NCBI RefSeq assembly: GCF_949987535.1
Contig: NW_026645884.1
Span: forward strand, 124,001-188,000
DNA: 64,000 nt
Origin: Balaenoptera acutorostrata
Lineage: Eukaryota; Chordata; Mammalia; Artiodactyla; Balaenopteridae
Direction: 5' to 3'
Numbering within the stretch: the stretch's first letter is position 1; each line of letters opens with the position of its first letter. A program made the position numbers and the translations under genes. This document shows, in pieces, positions 24,633 through 38,462 of the stretch. Below the pieces are notes generated by a model, which saw only the letters and a program-made list of their open reading frames with translations, had not been told where the DNA came from and did no database searches.

Positions 24633-25667
24633 CATCACAATGCTCCAGAAATATTTTTCATCGCAATGTTCCTTGACTGTGTCATCACAATGCTCCATGG
24701 CCGTCATCATCACAATGCTCCAGAATTCTTGTCATCACAATGTTCCATGACCGTGTCATCACAATGCTCCATGGCCCTTGTCAGCACAATGCTCCGGAAT
24801 TCTTCTCATCACATTGTTCCATGACCGTGTCATCACAATGCTCCATGGCCCTTTTCAGCACAATGCTCCATAATTCCTGTCATCAGAATGTTCCATGATC
24901 GTGTCATCACAATGCTCCATGGCCCTTGTCATCACAATGCTCCAGAATTCTTGTCATCACAATGTTCCATACCGTGTCATCACAATGCTCCATGGCCATT
25001 GTCATCACAATGCTCCAGAATTCTTGTCATCACAATGTTCCAGGGCCGTGTCATCACAATGCTCCATGGCCCTTGTCATCACAAGGCTCCAGAATTCTTG
25101 TCAACACAATGCTCCATACCGTGTCATCACAATGCTCCATGGCCATTGTCATCACAATGCTCCAGAATTCTTGTCATCACAATGTTCCAGGGCCGTGTCA
25201 TCACAATGCTCCATAGCCCTTGTCATCACAAGGCTCCAGAATTCTTGTCATCACAATGTTCCATGACCGTGTCATCACAATGCTCCATGGCCCTTGTCAT
25301 GACAATGCTCCAGAATTCTTCTCATCACAATGTTCCATGACCGTGTCAACAAAATGCTCCATGGCCACTGTCATCACAATGCTCCAGAATTCTTGTCATC
25401 ACAATGTTCCATGACCTTGTCATCACAGTGCTCCATGGCCCTTGTCATAACAATGCTCTAGAATTCTTCTCATCACAATGTTCCATGACGATGTCATCAC
25501 AATGCTCCATGGCCATTGTCTTTACATTGCTCCCGAAATCTTGTCATCACAATGTTCCATGGCCCTGTCATCACAATGCTCCATGGCCCTTGTCATCATA
25601 ATGCTCCAGAATTCTTGTCATCACAATGTTCCATGACCGTGTCATCACAATGCTCCATGGCCCTTGT
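24633..25667. repeat. T array 9
   Basis: 1,035 bp copy of T1 at offset 22,990, including the double-trimers at 24955-25248 with the CAACACAATGCTCC form of T1. Confidence 0.88.
24955..25248. repeat. 147-bp double-trimer, two units
   Basis: Same layout and same CAACACAATGCTCC second-unit start as the copy at 1965. Confidence 0.85.
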
Positions 25668-25911
25668 CAGCACAATGTTCCATGACGTTTTTGTCACAGT
25701 ACTCCACGACCACTGTCATCACAGAGTTTTCTGCCCATATCATCACAATGTTCCTTGTCACCTTTAATCACAATGCTCCATGCCCTTTCATCACAATGCT
25801 CCAGAAATCTTGTCATCGCAATGTTCCATGACCGTGTCATCACAATGGTCCATGGCCCTTGTCAGCACAATGCTCGAGAATTCCTGTCATCACAATGTTC
25901 CATGACCGTGT
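25668..25911. repeat. E segment (type a) plus 123-bp spacer
   Basis: E part 25668-25788, spacer to 25911. It reads CATGACGTTTTTG near 25,681 where the other type-a copies read CATGACATTTTTG. It is followed by a headless D, as expected for type a. Confidence 0.85.
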
Positions 25912-27280
25912 CATCACAATGCTCCATGGCTTTTGTTATCACAATGCTCCAGGACCAGTTTCATCACAATTCTCCATCCCCTTTGTCATCAAGGTGCACA
26001 ATGAAACCTTTCATTAAAATGCTCCATGACACTAGTCATCACAATACTCCATGGCCTTTATTGTCACAATGCTCCCATGCACTTTTCATCACGATGTTCC
26101 ATGAATACTTTCATCACATTGCTCCATGACCATTGTCATCACAATAGTCCATACCCTTGTCAACACAATGCTGCATAATCCCTGTCATCACAATTCTCCA
26201 TGACTGCTGTCATCACAGTAATCCAGGACAATTTTCATCACAGTGCTCCATGATACATTTCATCACAATTCCTAGATGATCAATGTCATCACAATGCCCC
26301 ATGACACTTGTCATCACAATTCGCTATGACCCTTGTCATCACAATACTCGATGAACCGTGTCATCACAGTGTTCCAGGACACATCTCATCACAATGATCC
26401 ATGTCTACTTCCATCACAATGCTCCAATACCCTTGTCATCACAATGCTCCATGGCCCCTGTTATCATATTGCTCCATGATCTCTTTCATCACAATGCTCC
26501 ATGACCACTGTCATCACCATGCCTCATAACGGCTCTCATCTCAATGCTCCATGGCCCCTTTCTTCACAATGCTCCATGAACCCTGTCATCACAATGTACC
26601 CTGCCCTTTTCATCACAAAGCTCCGTGGGCCCTGTCATCACAATGCTCCATGCCCTTGTCATCAAAATGCTCCAGAACTCTTGTCATCATAATGCTCCAT
26701 GCCAATGTCATCAAAATGCCCCATGACACTTGTCATCACAATGCTCCATGGCCTTTGTCATCACAATGTTCCATGGCCCCTGTCATCACAGTGCTCCATG
26801 ATACCTTTCATCGCAAATCTAGATGACCACTGTCATCACAATGCCCCATGACAGATGTCATCACAATTCGCCATGGTCCTTGTCATCACAATGCTCCATG
26901 AACCGTGTCATCACAAGGTTCCAGGACACTTGTCATCACAATGATCCAAGATCACATTCATCACAGTGCTCCATGAACCCTGTCATCTCAATGCTCCATA
27001 GCCTTTGTATTCACCATGCTCCATGGCCCCTGTAATCACAGTGCTCCATGACCCTTTTCATCACAATGCTCCAAGACCGCTCTCAACACAATGCCCCATG
27101 ACGCCTGACATCACAAATCTCCATAGCCTCTCTTACCAAAAAGCTCCATGATCGCTGTCAGCAGAATGTTCCATGACACTTTTCATCACAATACTGCATG
27201 ACCACTGTCATCACAGAGTTCTCTGCCCATATCATCACAATGTTCCTTGTCACCTTTAATCACAATGCTCCATGCCCTTT
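25912..27280. repeat. D block 10 (head missing, beta tail)
   Basis: 1,369 bp. It matches D2 up to about 26,436, including ACACATCTCATC near 26,381, and then continues to a full beta tail where D2 is cut off. It lacks the CTTCATGCCCCCAG monomer. A private change is TTTTCATCACAATACTGC near 27,180 for TTTTCGTCACAATACTGC (CpG loss). Confidence 0.88.
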
Positions 27281-29027
27281 CATCACAATGCTCCAGAATT
27301 CTTGTCATCACAATGTTCCATACCGTGTCATCACAATGCTCCATGGCTATTGTCATCACAATTCTCCAGAATTCTTGTCATCACAATGTTCCATGGCCGT
27401 GTCATCACAATGCTCCATGCCCTTTCATCACAATGTTCCAGAAATCATTTTCATCGCAATGTTCCTTGACTGTGTCATCACAATGCTCCATGGCCGTCAT
27501 CAGCACAATGCTCCAGAATTCTTGTCATCACAAAGTTCCATGACCGTGTCATCACAATGCTCCATGGCCCTTGTCATCACAATGCTCCGGAATTCTTCTC
27601 ATCACATTGTTTCATGACCGTGTCATCACAATGCTCCATGGCCCTTTTCAGCACAATGCTCCAGAATTCCTGTCATCACAATGTTCCATAACCGTGTCAT
27701 CACAATGCTCCATGGACCTTGTCATCACAATGCTCCAGAATTCTTGTCATCACAATGTTCCATACCGTGTCATCACAATGCTCCATGGCCATTGTCATCA
27801 CAATGCTCCAGAATTCTTGTCATCACAATGTTCCATGACCGTATCCTCACAATGCTCCATGGCCCTTGTCAGCACAATGCTCCAGAATTCTTCTCATGAC
27901 AATTTTCCATGACCGTGTCATCACAATGCTCCATGGCCCTTGTCATCGCAATGCTGCAGAATTCTTTTCATCACAATGTTCCATGACCGTGTCATCACAA
28001 TGCTCCATGACCCTTGTCATCACAATGCTCCAGAATTCTTGTCATCACAATGTTCCATGACCATGTCTTCACAATGCTCCATGGCCCTTGTCATCATAAT
28101 GCTCCAGAATTTTTGTCATCACAATGTTCCATGACCGTATCATCACAATGCTCTATGGCGCTTGTCAGCACAATGCTCCAGAATTCTTCTCATCACAATG
28201 TTCCATGACCGTGTCATCACAATGCTCCATGGCCCTTGTCATGACAATGCTCCAGAATTCTTCTCATCACAATGTTCCATGGCCGTGTCATCACAATGCT
28301 CCATGGCCCTTGTCATCATAATGCTCCAGAATTCTTGTCATTACTATATTCCATGAACGTGTCATCACAATGCTCTATGGCGCTTGTCATCATAATGCTC
28401 CAGAATTCTTGTCATCACAATGTTCCATGACCGTATCATCACAATGCTCCATGGCCCTTGTCAGCACAATGCTCCAGAATTCTTCTCATCACAATGTTCC
28501 ATGACCGTGTCATCACAATGCTCCATGGCCCTTGTCATCATAATGCTCCAGAATTCTTGTCATTACTATATTCCATGAACGTGTCATCACAATGCTCTAT
28601 GGCGCTTGTCATCAGAATGCTCCAGAAATCTTGTCATCACAATGTTCCATGGCCGTGTCATCACAATGCTCCATGGCCCTTGTCATCATAATGCTCCAGA
28701 ATTCTTGTCATTACTATATTCCATGTACGTGTCATCACAATGCTCTATGGCGCTTGTCATCATAATGCTCCAGAATTCTTGTCATCACAATGTTCCATGA
28801 CCGTATCATCACAATGCTCCATGGCCCTTGTCAGCACAATGCTCCAGAATTCTTCTCATCACAATTTTCCATGACCGTGTCATCACAATGCTCCATGGCC
28901 CTTGTCATCACAATGTTCCATACCGTGTCATCACAATGCTCCATGGCCATTGTCATCACAATGCTCCCGAATTCTTGTCATCACAATGTTCCATGGCCCT
29001 GTCATCACAATGCTCCATGGCCCTTGT
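27281..29027. repeat. T array 10
   Basis: 1,747 bp, about 23-24 trimers. The left part matches T4 (offset 17,830) and the right part matches T3 (offset 21,410), so it is itself a joint of two arrays. TTACTATATTCC variants sit near 28,341, 28,563 and 28,711. Private changes include CCATAACCGTG near 27,687. Confidence 0.87.
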
Positions 29028-29272
29028 CAGCACAATATTCCATGACACATTTTGTCACAATACTCCATGACCACTGTCATCACAGAGTTCTCTGCCCATA
29101 TCATCACAATGTTCCTTGTCACCTTTAATCAAAATGCTCCATGCCCTTTCATCACAATGCTCCAGAAATCTTGTCATCGCAATGTTCCATGACCATGTCA
29201 TCACAATGGTCCATGGCCCTTGTCAGCACAATGCTCGAGAATTCCTGTCATCACAATGTTCCATGACCGTGT
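29028..29272. repeat. E segment (type b) plus 123-bp spacer
   Basis: E part 29028-29149, spacer 29150-29272 with the CTCGAGAATTCC monomer. It precedes D11 with its TGTTACATG head. Confidence 0.85.
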
Positions 29273-30835
29273 CATCACAATGTTACATGACCCTGGTCAT
29301 CACAGTTCTCCATGACCTTTGTCATGACAATGCTCTATGTCGCTTTTCGTCACAATTCTCAATGACCACTTTAATCACTATGCTCACTGACCATTTTCAT
29401 CATATTTCTCTAGTGTCATTACAATATCCCATGACCCCTTTCTTCACAATGCTCCATGATGCCTGTCATCACAATGCTCCATGGCTTTTGTTATCACAAT
29501 GCTCCAGGACCAGTTTCATCACAATTCTCCATCCCCTTTGTCATCATGGTGCACAATGAAACCTTTCATTAAAATGCTCCATGACACTAGTCATCACAAT
29601 ACTCCATGGCCTTTATCGTCACAATGCTCCCATGCACTTTTCATCACGATGTTCCATGAATACTTTCATCACATTGCTCCATGACCATTGTCATCACAAT
29701 AGTCCATACCCTTGTCAACACAATGCTGCATAATCCCTGTCATCACAATTCTCCATGACTGCTGTCATCACAGTAATCCAGGACAATTTTCATCACAGTG
29801 CTCCATGATACATTTCATCACAATTCCTAGATGATCAATGTCATCACAATGCCCCATGACACTTGTCATCACAATTCGCTATGACCCTTGTCATCACAAT
29901 ACTCGATGAACCGTGTCATCACAGTGTTCCAGGACACATGTCATCACAATGATCCATGTCTACTTCCATCACAATGCTCCAATACCCTTGTCATCACAAT
30001 GCTCCATGGTCCCTGTTATCATATTGCTCCATGATCTCTTTCATCACAATGCTCCATGACCACTGTCATCACCATGCCTCATAACGGCTCTCATCTCAAT
30101 GCTCCATGGCCCCTTTCTTCACAATGCTCCATGAACCCTGTCATCACAATGTACCCTGCCCTTTTCATCACAAAGCTCCGTGGGCCCTGTCATCACAATG
30201 CTCCATGCCCTTGTCATCAAAATGCTCCAGAACTCTTGTCATCATAATGCTCCATGCCAATGTCATCAAAATGCCCCATGACACTTGTCATCACAATGCT
30301 CCATGGCCTTTGTCATCACAATGTTCCATGGCCCCTGTCATCACAGTGCTCCATGATACCTTTCATCGCAAATCTAGATGACCACTGTCATCACAATGCC
30401 CCATGACAGATGTCATCACAATTCGCCATGGTCCTTGTCATTACAATGCTCCATGAACCGTGTCATCACAAGGTTCCAGGACACTTGTCATCACAATGAT
30501 CCAAGATCACATTCATCACAGTGCTCCATGAACCCTGTCATCTCAATGCTCCATAGCCTTTGTATTCACCATGCTCCATGGCCCCTGTAATCACAGTGCT
30601 CCATGACCCTTTTCATCACAATGCTCCAAGACCGCTCTCAACACAATGCCCCATGACGCCTGTCATCACAAATCTCCATAGCCTCTCTTACCAAAAAGCT
30701 CCATGATCGCTGTCAGCAGAATGTTCCATGACACTTTTCGTCACAATACTGCAAGACCACTGTCATCACAGAGTTCTCTGCCCATATCATCACAATGTTC
30801 CTTGTCACCTTTAATCACAATGCTCCATGCCCTTT
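29273..30835. repeat. D block 11 (chimeric: 'cact' head, beta tail, one monomer short)
   Basis: 1,563 bp. The head is D3-like, but from about 29,770 it follows the D6/D10 lineage and lacks the CTTCATGCCCCCAG monomer (25 bp), unlike D3/D4. The late part shares CTGCAAGACCACTG near 30,751 with D16 and D20. Private changes are GTCATGACAATGC near 29,324, CCATGGTCCCTG near 30,006 and GCCTGTCATCACAAATC near 30,658. Confidence 0.87.
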
Positions 30836-31846
30836 CATCACAATGCTCCAGAAATCTTTTTCATCGCAATGTTCCTTGACTGTGTCATCACAATCCTCCA
30901 TGGCCGTTATCAGCACAATGCTCCAGAATTCTTGTCATCACAATGTTCCATGACCGTGTCATCACAATGCTCCATGGCCCTTGTCATCACAATGCTCCGG
31001 AATTCTTCTCATCACATTGTTCCATGACCGTGTCATCACAATGCTCCATGGCCCTTTTCAGCACAATGCTCCAGAATTCCTGTCATCACAATGTTCCATG
31101 ACCGTGTCATCACAATCCTCCATGGCCCTTGTCATCACAATCTCCAGAATACTTGTCATCACAATGTTCCATGACCGTGTCATCACAATGCTCCATGGCC
31201 ATTGTCATCACAATGCTCCAGATTTCTTGTCATCACAATGTTCCATGACCGTGTCATCACAATGCTCCATCGCATTTGTCATCAGAATGCTCCAGGATTC
31301 TTGTCATCACAATGTTCCAGGACCGTGTCATCACAATGCTCCATGGCCCTTGTCAGCACAATGCTCCAGAATTCTTGTCATCACAATGTTCCATGGCCGT
31401 GTCATCACAATGCTCCATGGCCCTTGTCATCATAATGCTCCAGAATTCTTGTCATTACTATATTCCATGAACGTGTCATCACAATGCTCTATGGCGCTTG
31501 TCATCAGAATGCTCCAAAATTCTTGTCATCACAATGTTCCATGACCGTGTCATCACAATGCTCCATCGCATTTGTCATCAGAATGCTCCAGAATTCTTGT
31601 CATCACAATGTTCCATGACCGTGTCATCACAATGCTCCATGGCCCTTGTCAGCACAATGCTCCAGAATTCTTTTCATGACAATGTTCCATGACCGTGTCA
31701 TCACAATGCTCCATGGCCCTTTTCATCGCAATGCTGCAGAATTCTTTTCATCACAATGTTCCATAGCCGTGTCATCACAATGCTCCATGGCCCTTGTCAT
31801 CATAATGCTCCAGAATTCTTCTCATCACAATGTTCCATGACCGTAT
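30836..31846. repeat. T array 11
   Basis: 1,011 bp with unusual variants: a 1-bp shorter monomer near 31,138 (CACAATCTCCAG), CCATCGCATTTGTCATCAG near 31,268 and 31,564, and one TTACTATATTCC variant near 31,455. CATCGC/CTGCAGAATTC near 31,725 gives a PstI site beside EcoRI. Confidence 0.86.
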
Positions 31847-33434
31847 CATCACAATGCTACATGACCCTGGTCATCACAGTTCTCCATGACCTTTGTCATC
31901 ACAATGCTCTATGTCGCTTTTCATCACAATTCTCAATGACCACTTTAATCACTATGCTCGCTGACCATTTTCATCGTATTTCTCTAGTGTCATTACAATA
32001 CCCCATGGCCCCTTTCTTCACAATGCTCCATGATGCCTGTCATCACAATGCTCCATGGCTTTTGTTATCACAATGCTCCAGGACCAGTTTCATCACAATT
32101 CTCCATCCCCTTTGTCATCATGGTGCACAATGAAACCTTTCATTAAAATGCTGCATAACACTAGTCATCACAATACTCCATGGCCTTTATCGTCACAATG
32201 CTCCCATGCACTTTTCATCACGATGTTCCATGAATACTTTCATCACATTGCTCCATGACCATTGACATCACAATAGTCCATACCCTTGTCAACACAATGC
32301 TGCATAATCCCTGTCATCACAATTCTCCATGACTGCTGTCATCACAATAATCCAGGACAATTTTCATCACAGTGCTTCATGCCCCCAGTCATCACAGTGC
32401 TCCATGATACCTTTCATCACAATTCCTAGATGATCAATGTCATCACAATGCCCCATGACACTTGTCATCACAATTCGCTATGACCCTTGTCATCACAATA
32501 CTCGATGAACCGTGTCATCACAGTGTTCCAGGACACATGTCATCACAACGATCCATGTCTACTTCCATCACAATGCTCCAATACCCCTGTCATCACAATG
32601 CTCCATGGCCCCTGTTATCATATTACTCCATGATCTCTTTCATCACAATGCTCCATGACCACTGTCATCACCATGCCTCATAACGGCTCTCATCTCAATG
32701 CTCCCTGGCCCCTTTCATCACAATGCTCCATGAACCCTGTCATCACAATGTACCCTGCCCTTTTCATCACAAAGCTCCGTGTGCCCTGTCATCACAATGC
32801 TCCATGCCCTTGTCATCAAAATGCTCCAGAACTCTTGTCATCATAATGCTCCATGCCAATGTCATCAAAATGCCCCATGACACTTGTCATCACAATGCTC
32901 CATGGCCTTTGTCATCACAATGTTCCATGGCCCCTGTTATCACAGTGCTCCATGATACCTTTCATCGCAAATCTAGATGACCACTGTCATCACAATGCCC
33001 CATGACAGATGTCATCACAATTTGCCATGGTCCTTGTCATCACAATGCTCCATGAACCGTGTCATCACAAGGTTCCAGGACACTTGTCATCACAATGATC
33101 CAAGATCACATTCATCACAGTGCTCCATGAACCCTGTCATCTCAATGCTCCATAGCCTTTGAATTCACAATGCTCCATGGCCCCTGTAATCACAATGCTC
33201 CATGACGCCTTTCATCACAATGCTCCAAGACCGCTGTCAACACAATGCCCCATGATGCCTGCCATCACAAATCTTCATGGCCGCTCTTACCAAAGAGCTC
33301 CATGATCCCTGTCAGCACAATGTTCCATGACAGTTTTCGTCACAATACTCCATGTCATGTCTCATCACAGAGTTCTCTGCCCATATCATCACAATGTTCC
33401 TTGTCACCGGTAATCACAATGCTCCATATCCTTT
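31847..33434. repeat. D block 12 ('tatgctcg' head, gamma tail)
   Basis: 1,588 bp. The head reads ATGCTCGCTGACC and CCCCATGGCCCC. The body matches D8 (GCTGCATAACACTAG near 32,150). The tail is gamma with CCATATCCTTTCACC. It reads TTTTCATCGTATTTC near 31,968 where the others read CATCATATTTC, and CTCCGTGTGCCC near 32,776 where the others read CTCCGTGGGCCC. Confidence 0.88.
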
Positions 33435-34593
33435 CACCACAATGCTCCAGAAACCTTGTCATCGCAATGTTCCTTGACCGTGTCATCACAATTCTGCATG
33501 AACCTTGTCATCACAATTCTCCAGAATTCTTGTCATCACAATGTTCCATGGCCGTGTCATCACAATGCTCCATGGCCCTTGTCATGACAATGCTCCAGAA
33601 TTCTTCTCATCACTATGTTCCATGACCGTGTCATCACAATGCTCCATGGCCATTGTCATCACAATGCTCCAGAATTCTTGTCATCACAATGTTCCATGGC
33701 CGTGTCATCACAATGCTCCATGGCCCTTGTCATCATAATGCTCCAGAATACTTGTCATCACAATGTTCCATGACCGTATCATCACAATGCTCCATGGCCA
33801 TTGTCAGCACAATGCTCCAAAATCCTTCTCATCACAATGCTCCATGACCGTGTCATCACAATGCTCCATGGCCCTTGTCATCACAATCCTCCAGAATTCT
33901 TGTCATCACAATGATCCATGACCGTGTCATCACAATGCTCCATGGCCCTTGTCATGACAATGCTCCAGAATTCTTCTCATCACAATGTTCCATGACCGTG
34001 TCATCACAATGCTCCATGGCCATTGTCATCACAATGCTCCAGAATTCTTGCCAACACAATGTTCCATGGCCGTGTCATCACAATGCTCCATGGCCCTTGT
34101 CATCATAATGCTCCAGAATTGTTGTCATCACAATGTTCCATGACCGTGTCATCACAATGCTCCATGGCCCTTGTCATGACAATGCTCCAGAATTCTTGTC
34201 ATCAAAATGTTCCATGACCGTGTCATCACAAGGCTCCATGACCCTTGTCATCACAATGCTCCAGAATTCTTGTCATCACAATGTTCCATGACCATGTCAT
34301 CACAATGGTCCATGGCCCTTGTCAGCACAACGCTCCAGAATTCTTCTCATGACAATGTTCCATGACCGTGTCATCACAATGCTCCATGGCCCTTGTCATC
34401 GCAATGCTGCAGAATTCTTGTCATCACAATGTTCCATGACCGTGTCATCACAATGCTCCATGACCCTTGTCATCACAATGCTCCAGAATTATTGTCATCA
34501 CAATGTTCCATGACCATGTCATCACAATGGTCCATGGCCCTAGTCAGCACAATGCTCCAGAATTCTTGTCATCACAATGTTCCATGAGCGTGT
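33435..34593. repeat. T array 12
   Basis: 1,159 bp copy of T8 at offset 11,551. Private differences: CACAATGATCCATGACC near 33,909, CTTGCCAACAC near 34,048 and CACAAGGCTCCATGACC near 34,226. Confidence 0.88.
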
Positions 34594-36183
34594 CATCACA
34601 ATGCTACATGACCCTGGTCATCACAGTTCTCCATAACCTTTGTCATCACAATGCTCTATGTCGCTTTTCATCACAATTCTCAATGACCACTTTAATCACT
34701 AGGCTCGCTGACCATTTTCATCATATTTCTCTATTGTCATTACAATACCCCATGACCCATTTCTTCACAATGTGCTCCATGATGCCTGTCATCACAATGC
34801 TCCATGGCTTTTGTTATCACAATGCTCCAGGACCAGTTTCATCACAATTCTCCATCCCCTTTGTCATCATGGTGCACAATGAAACCTTTCATTAAAATGC
34901 TCCATGACACTAGTCATCAGAATACTCCATGGCCTTTATTGTCACAATGCTCCCATGCACTTTTCATCACGATGTTCCATGAATACTTTCATCACATTGC
35001 TCCATGACCATTGTCATCACAATAGTCCATACCCTTGTCAACACAATGCTGCATAATCCCTGTCATCACAATTCTCCATGACTGCTGTCATCACAATAAT
35101 CCAGGACAATTTTCATCACAGTGCTTCATGCCCCCAGTCATCACAGTGCTCCACGATACCTTTCATCACAATTCCTAGATGATCAATGTCATCACAATGC
35201 CCCATGACACTTGTCATCACAATTCGCTATGACCTTTGTCATCACAATACTCGATGAACCGTGTCATCACAGTGTTCCAGGACACATGTCATCACAATGA
35301 TCCATGTCTACTTCCATCACTATGATCCAATACCCCTGTCATCACAATGCTCCATGGCCCCTGTTATCATATTGCTCCATGATCTCTTTCATCACAATGC
35401 TCCATGACCACTGTCATCACCATGCCTCATAACGGCTCTCATCTCAATGCTCCATGGCCCCTTTCATCACAATGCTCCATGAACCCTGTCATCACAATGT
35501 ACCCTGCCCTTTTCATCACAAAGCTCCGTGGGCCCTGTCATCACAATGCTCCATGCCCTGGTCATCAAAATGCTCCAGAACTCTTGTCATCATAATGCTC
35601 CATGCCAATGTCATCAAAATGCCCCATGACACTTGTCATCACAATGCTCCATGGCCTTTGTCATCACAATGTTCCATGGCCCCTGTCATCACAGTGCCCC
35701 ATGATACCTTTCATCACAAATCTAGATGACCACTGTCATCACAATGCCCCATGACAGATGTCATCACAATTCGACATGGTCCTTGTCATCACAATGCTCC
35801 ATGAACCGTGTCATCACAAGGTTCCAGGACACTTGTCATCACAATGATCCAAGATCACATTCATCACAGTGCTCCATGAAACCTGTCATCTCAATGCTCC
35901 ATAGCCTTTGAATTCACAATGCTCCATGGCCCCTGTAATCACAATGCGCCATGACGCATTTCATCACAATGCTCCAAGACCGCTGTCAACACAATGCCCC
36001 GTGATGCCTGCCATCACAAATCTCCATGGCCTCTCTTACCAAAGAGCTCCATGATCCCTGTCAGCACAATGTTCCATGACAGTTTTCGTCACAATACTCC
36101 ATGTCCTGTCTCATCACAGAGTTCTCTGCCCATATCATCACAATGTTCCTTGTCAGCTTTAATCACAATGCTCCATACCCTTT
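34594..36183. repeat. D block 13 ('tagg' head, gamma tail)
   Basis: 1,590 bp. Front and middle match D9 (offset 11,551); the end is gamma with GTCAGCTTTAATC. TTCGACATGGTCC near 35,768 and GAAACCTGTC near 35,878 are shared with D17. CATCAGAATACTCC near 34,915 is private. Confidence 0.88.
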
Positions 36184-36898
36184 CACCACAATGCTCCAGA
36201 AATCTTGTCATCGCAATGTTCCTTGACCGTGTCATCACAATTCTCCATGAACCTTGTCATCACAATTCTCCAGAATTCTTCTCATCACAATGTTCCATGA
36301 CCGTGTCATCACAATGCTCCATGGCCATTGTCATCACAATGCTCCAGAATTCTTGTCATCACAATGTTCCATGGCCGTGTCATCACAATGCTCCATGGCC
36401 CTGGTCATGACAATGCTCCAGAATTCTTCTCATCACAATGTTCCATGACCGTGTCATCACAATGCTCCATGGCCATTGTCATCACAATGCTCCAGAATTC
36501 TTGTCATCACAATGTTCCATGGCCGTGTCATCACAATGCTCCATGGCCCTTGTCATCATAATGCTCCAGAATTCTTCTCATCACAATGTTACATGACCGT
36601 ATCATCACAATGCTCCATGGCGCTTGTCAGCACAATGCTCCAGAATTTTTCTCATTACAATGTTCCATGACCGTGTCATCACAATGCTCCATGGCCCTTG
36701 TCATCGCAATGCTGCAGAATTCTTGTCATCACAATGTTCCATGACCGTGTCATCATAATGCTCCATGACTCTTGTCATCACAATGCTCCAGAATTCTTAT
36801 CATCACAATGTTCCATGACCATGTCATCACAATGGTCCATGGCCCTTGTCAACACAATGCTCCAGAATTCTTCTCATCACAATGATCCATTACCGTGT
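36184..36898. repeat. T array 13
   Basis: 715 bp, about ten trimers. Variants: CCTGGTCATGAC near 36,400, GTTACATGACC near 36,588 and, at the end, CACAATGATCCATTACCGTG. T18 is its copy at offset 9,360 and differs, for example, at CTCATTACAATG near 36,652 (CTCATGACAATG in T18). Confidence 0.87.
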
Positions 36899-38462
36899 CA
36901 TCACAATGCTCCATGACCCTGGTCATCACAGTTCTCCATGACCTTTGTCATCACAATGCTCTATGTCGCTTTTCATCACAATTCTCAATGACCACTTTAA
37001 TCACTATGCTCGCTGACCATTTTCATCATATTTCTCTAGTGTCATTACAATACCCCATGGCCTCTTTCTTCACAATGCTCCATGATGCCTGTCATCACAA
37101 TGCTCCATGGCTTTTGTTATCACAATGCTCCAGGACCAGTTTCATCACAATTCTCCATCCATTTGTCATCATGGTGCACAATGAAACCTTTCAGTAAAAT
37201 GCTCCATGACACTAGTCATCACAATACTCCATGGCCTTTATCGTCACAATGCTCCCATGCACTTTTCATCACGATGTTCCATGAATACTTTCATCACATT
37301 GCTCCATGACCATTGTCATCACAATAGTCCATACCCTTGTCAACACAATCCTGCATAATCCCTGTCATCACAATTCTCCATGACTGCTGTCATCACAATA
37401 ATCCAGGACAATTTTCATCACAGTGATTCATGCCCCCAGTCATCACAGTGCTCCATGATACCTTTCATCTCAATTCCTAGATGATCAATGTCATCACAAT
37501 GCCCCATGACACTTGTCATCACAATTCGCTATGACCCTTGTCATCACAATACTCGATGAACCGTGTCATCACAGTGTTCCAGGACACATGTCATCACAAT
37601 GATCCATGTCTACTTCCATCACAATGCTCCATGGCCCCTGTTATCATATTGCTCCATGATCTCTTTCATCACAATGCTCCATGACCACTGTCATCACCAT
37701 GCCTCATAATGGCTCTCATCTCAATGCTCCATGGCCCCTTTTCATCACAAATGCTCCATGAACCCTGTCATCACAATGTACCCTGCCCTTTTCATCACTA
37801 AGCTCCGTGGGCCCTGTCATCACAATGCTCCATGCCCTTGTCATCAAAATGCTCCAGAACTCTTGTCATCATAATGCTCCATGCCAATGTCATCAAAATG
37901 CCCCATGACACTTGTCATCACAATGCTCCATGGCCTTTGTCATCACAATGTTCCATGGCCCCTGTCATCACAGTGCTCCATGATACCTTTCATCGCAAAT
38001 CTAGATGACCACTGTCATCACAATGCCCCATGACAGATGTCATCACAATTTGCCATGGTCCTTGTCATCACAATGCTCCATGAACCGTGTCATCACAAGG
38101 TTCCAGGACACTTGTCATCACAATGATCCAAGCTCACATTCATCACAGTGTTCCATGAAACCTGTCATCTCAATGCTCCATAGCCTTTGAATTCACAATG
38201 CTCCATGGCCCCTGTAATCACAATGCTCCATGACGCCTTTCATCACAATGCTCCAAGACCGCTGTCAACACAATGCCCCATGATGCCTGCCATCACAAAT
38301 CTTCATGGCCTCTCTTACCAAAGAGCTCCATGATCCCTGTCATCACAATGTTCCATGACAGTTTTCGTCACAATATTCCATGTCATGTCTCATCACAGAG
38401 TTCTCTGCCCATATCATCACAATGTTCCTTTTCACCGGTAATCACAATGCTCCATACCCTTT
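36899..38462. repeat. D block 14 ('tatgctcg' head, gamma tail, one monomer short)
   Basis: 1,564 bp. It lacks the CCAATACCCCTG monomer near 37,629. It has a 1-bp deletion near 37,158 (CCATCCATTTG for CCATCCCCTTTG) and single-base insertions near 37,741 and 37,750 (CCCCTTTTCATCACAAATG). CACAGTGATTCATG near 37,420, AAGCTCACATTC near 38,129 and CTTTTCACCGG near 38,429 are shared with D18. CTTTCAGTAAAATG near 37,187 is private. Confidence 0.87.
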
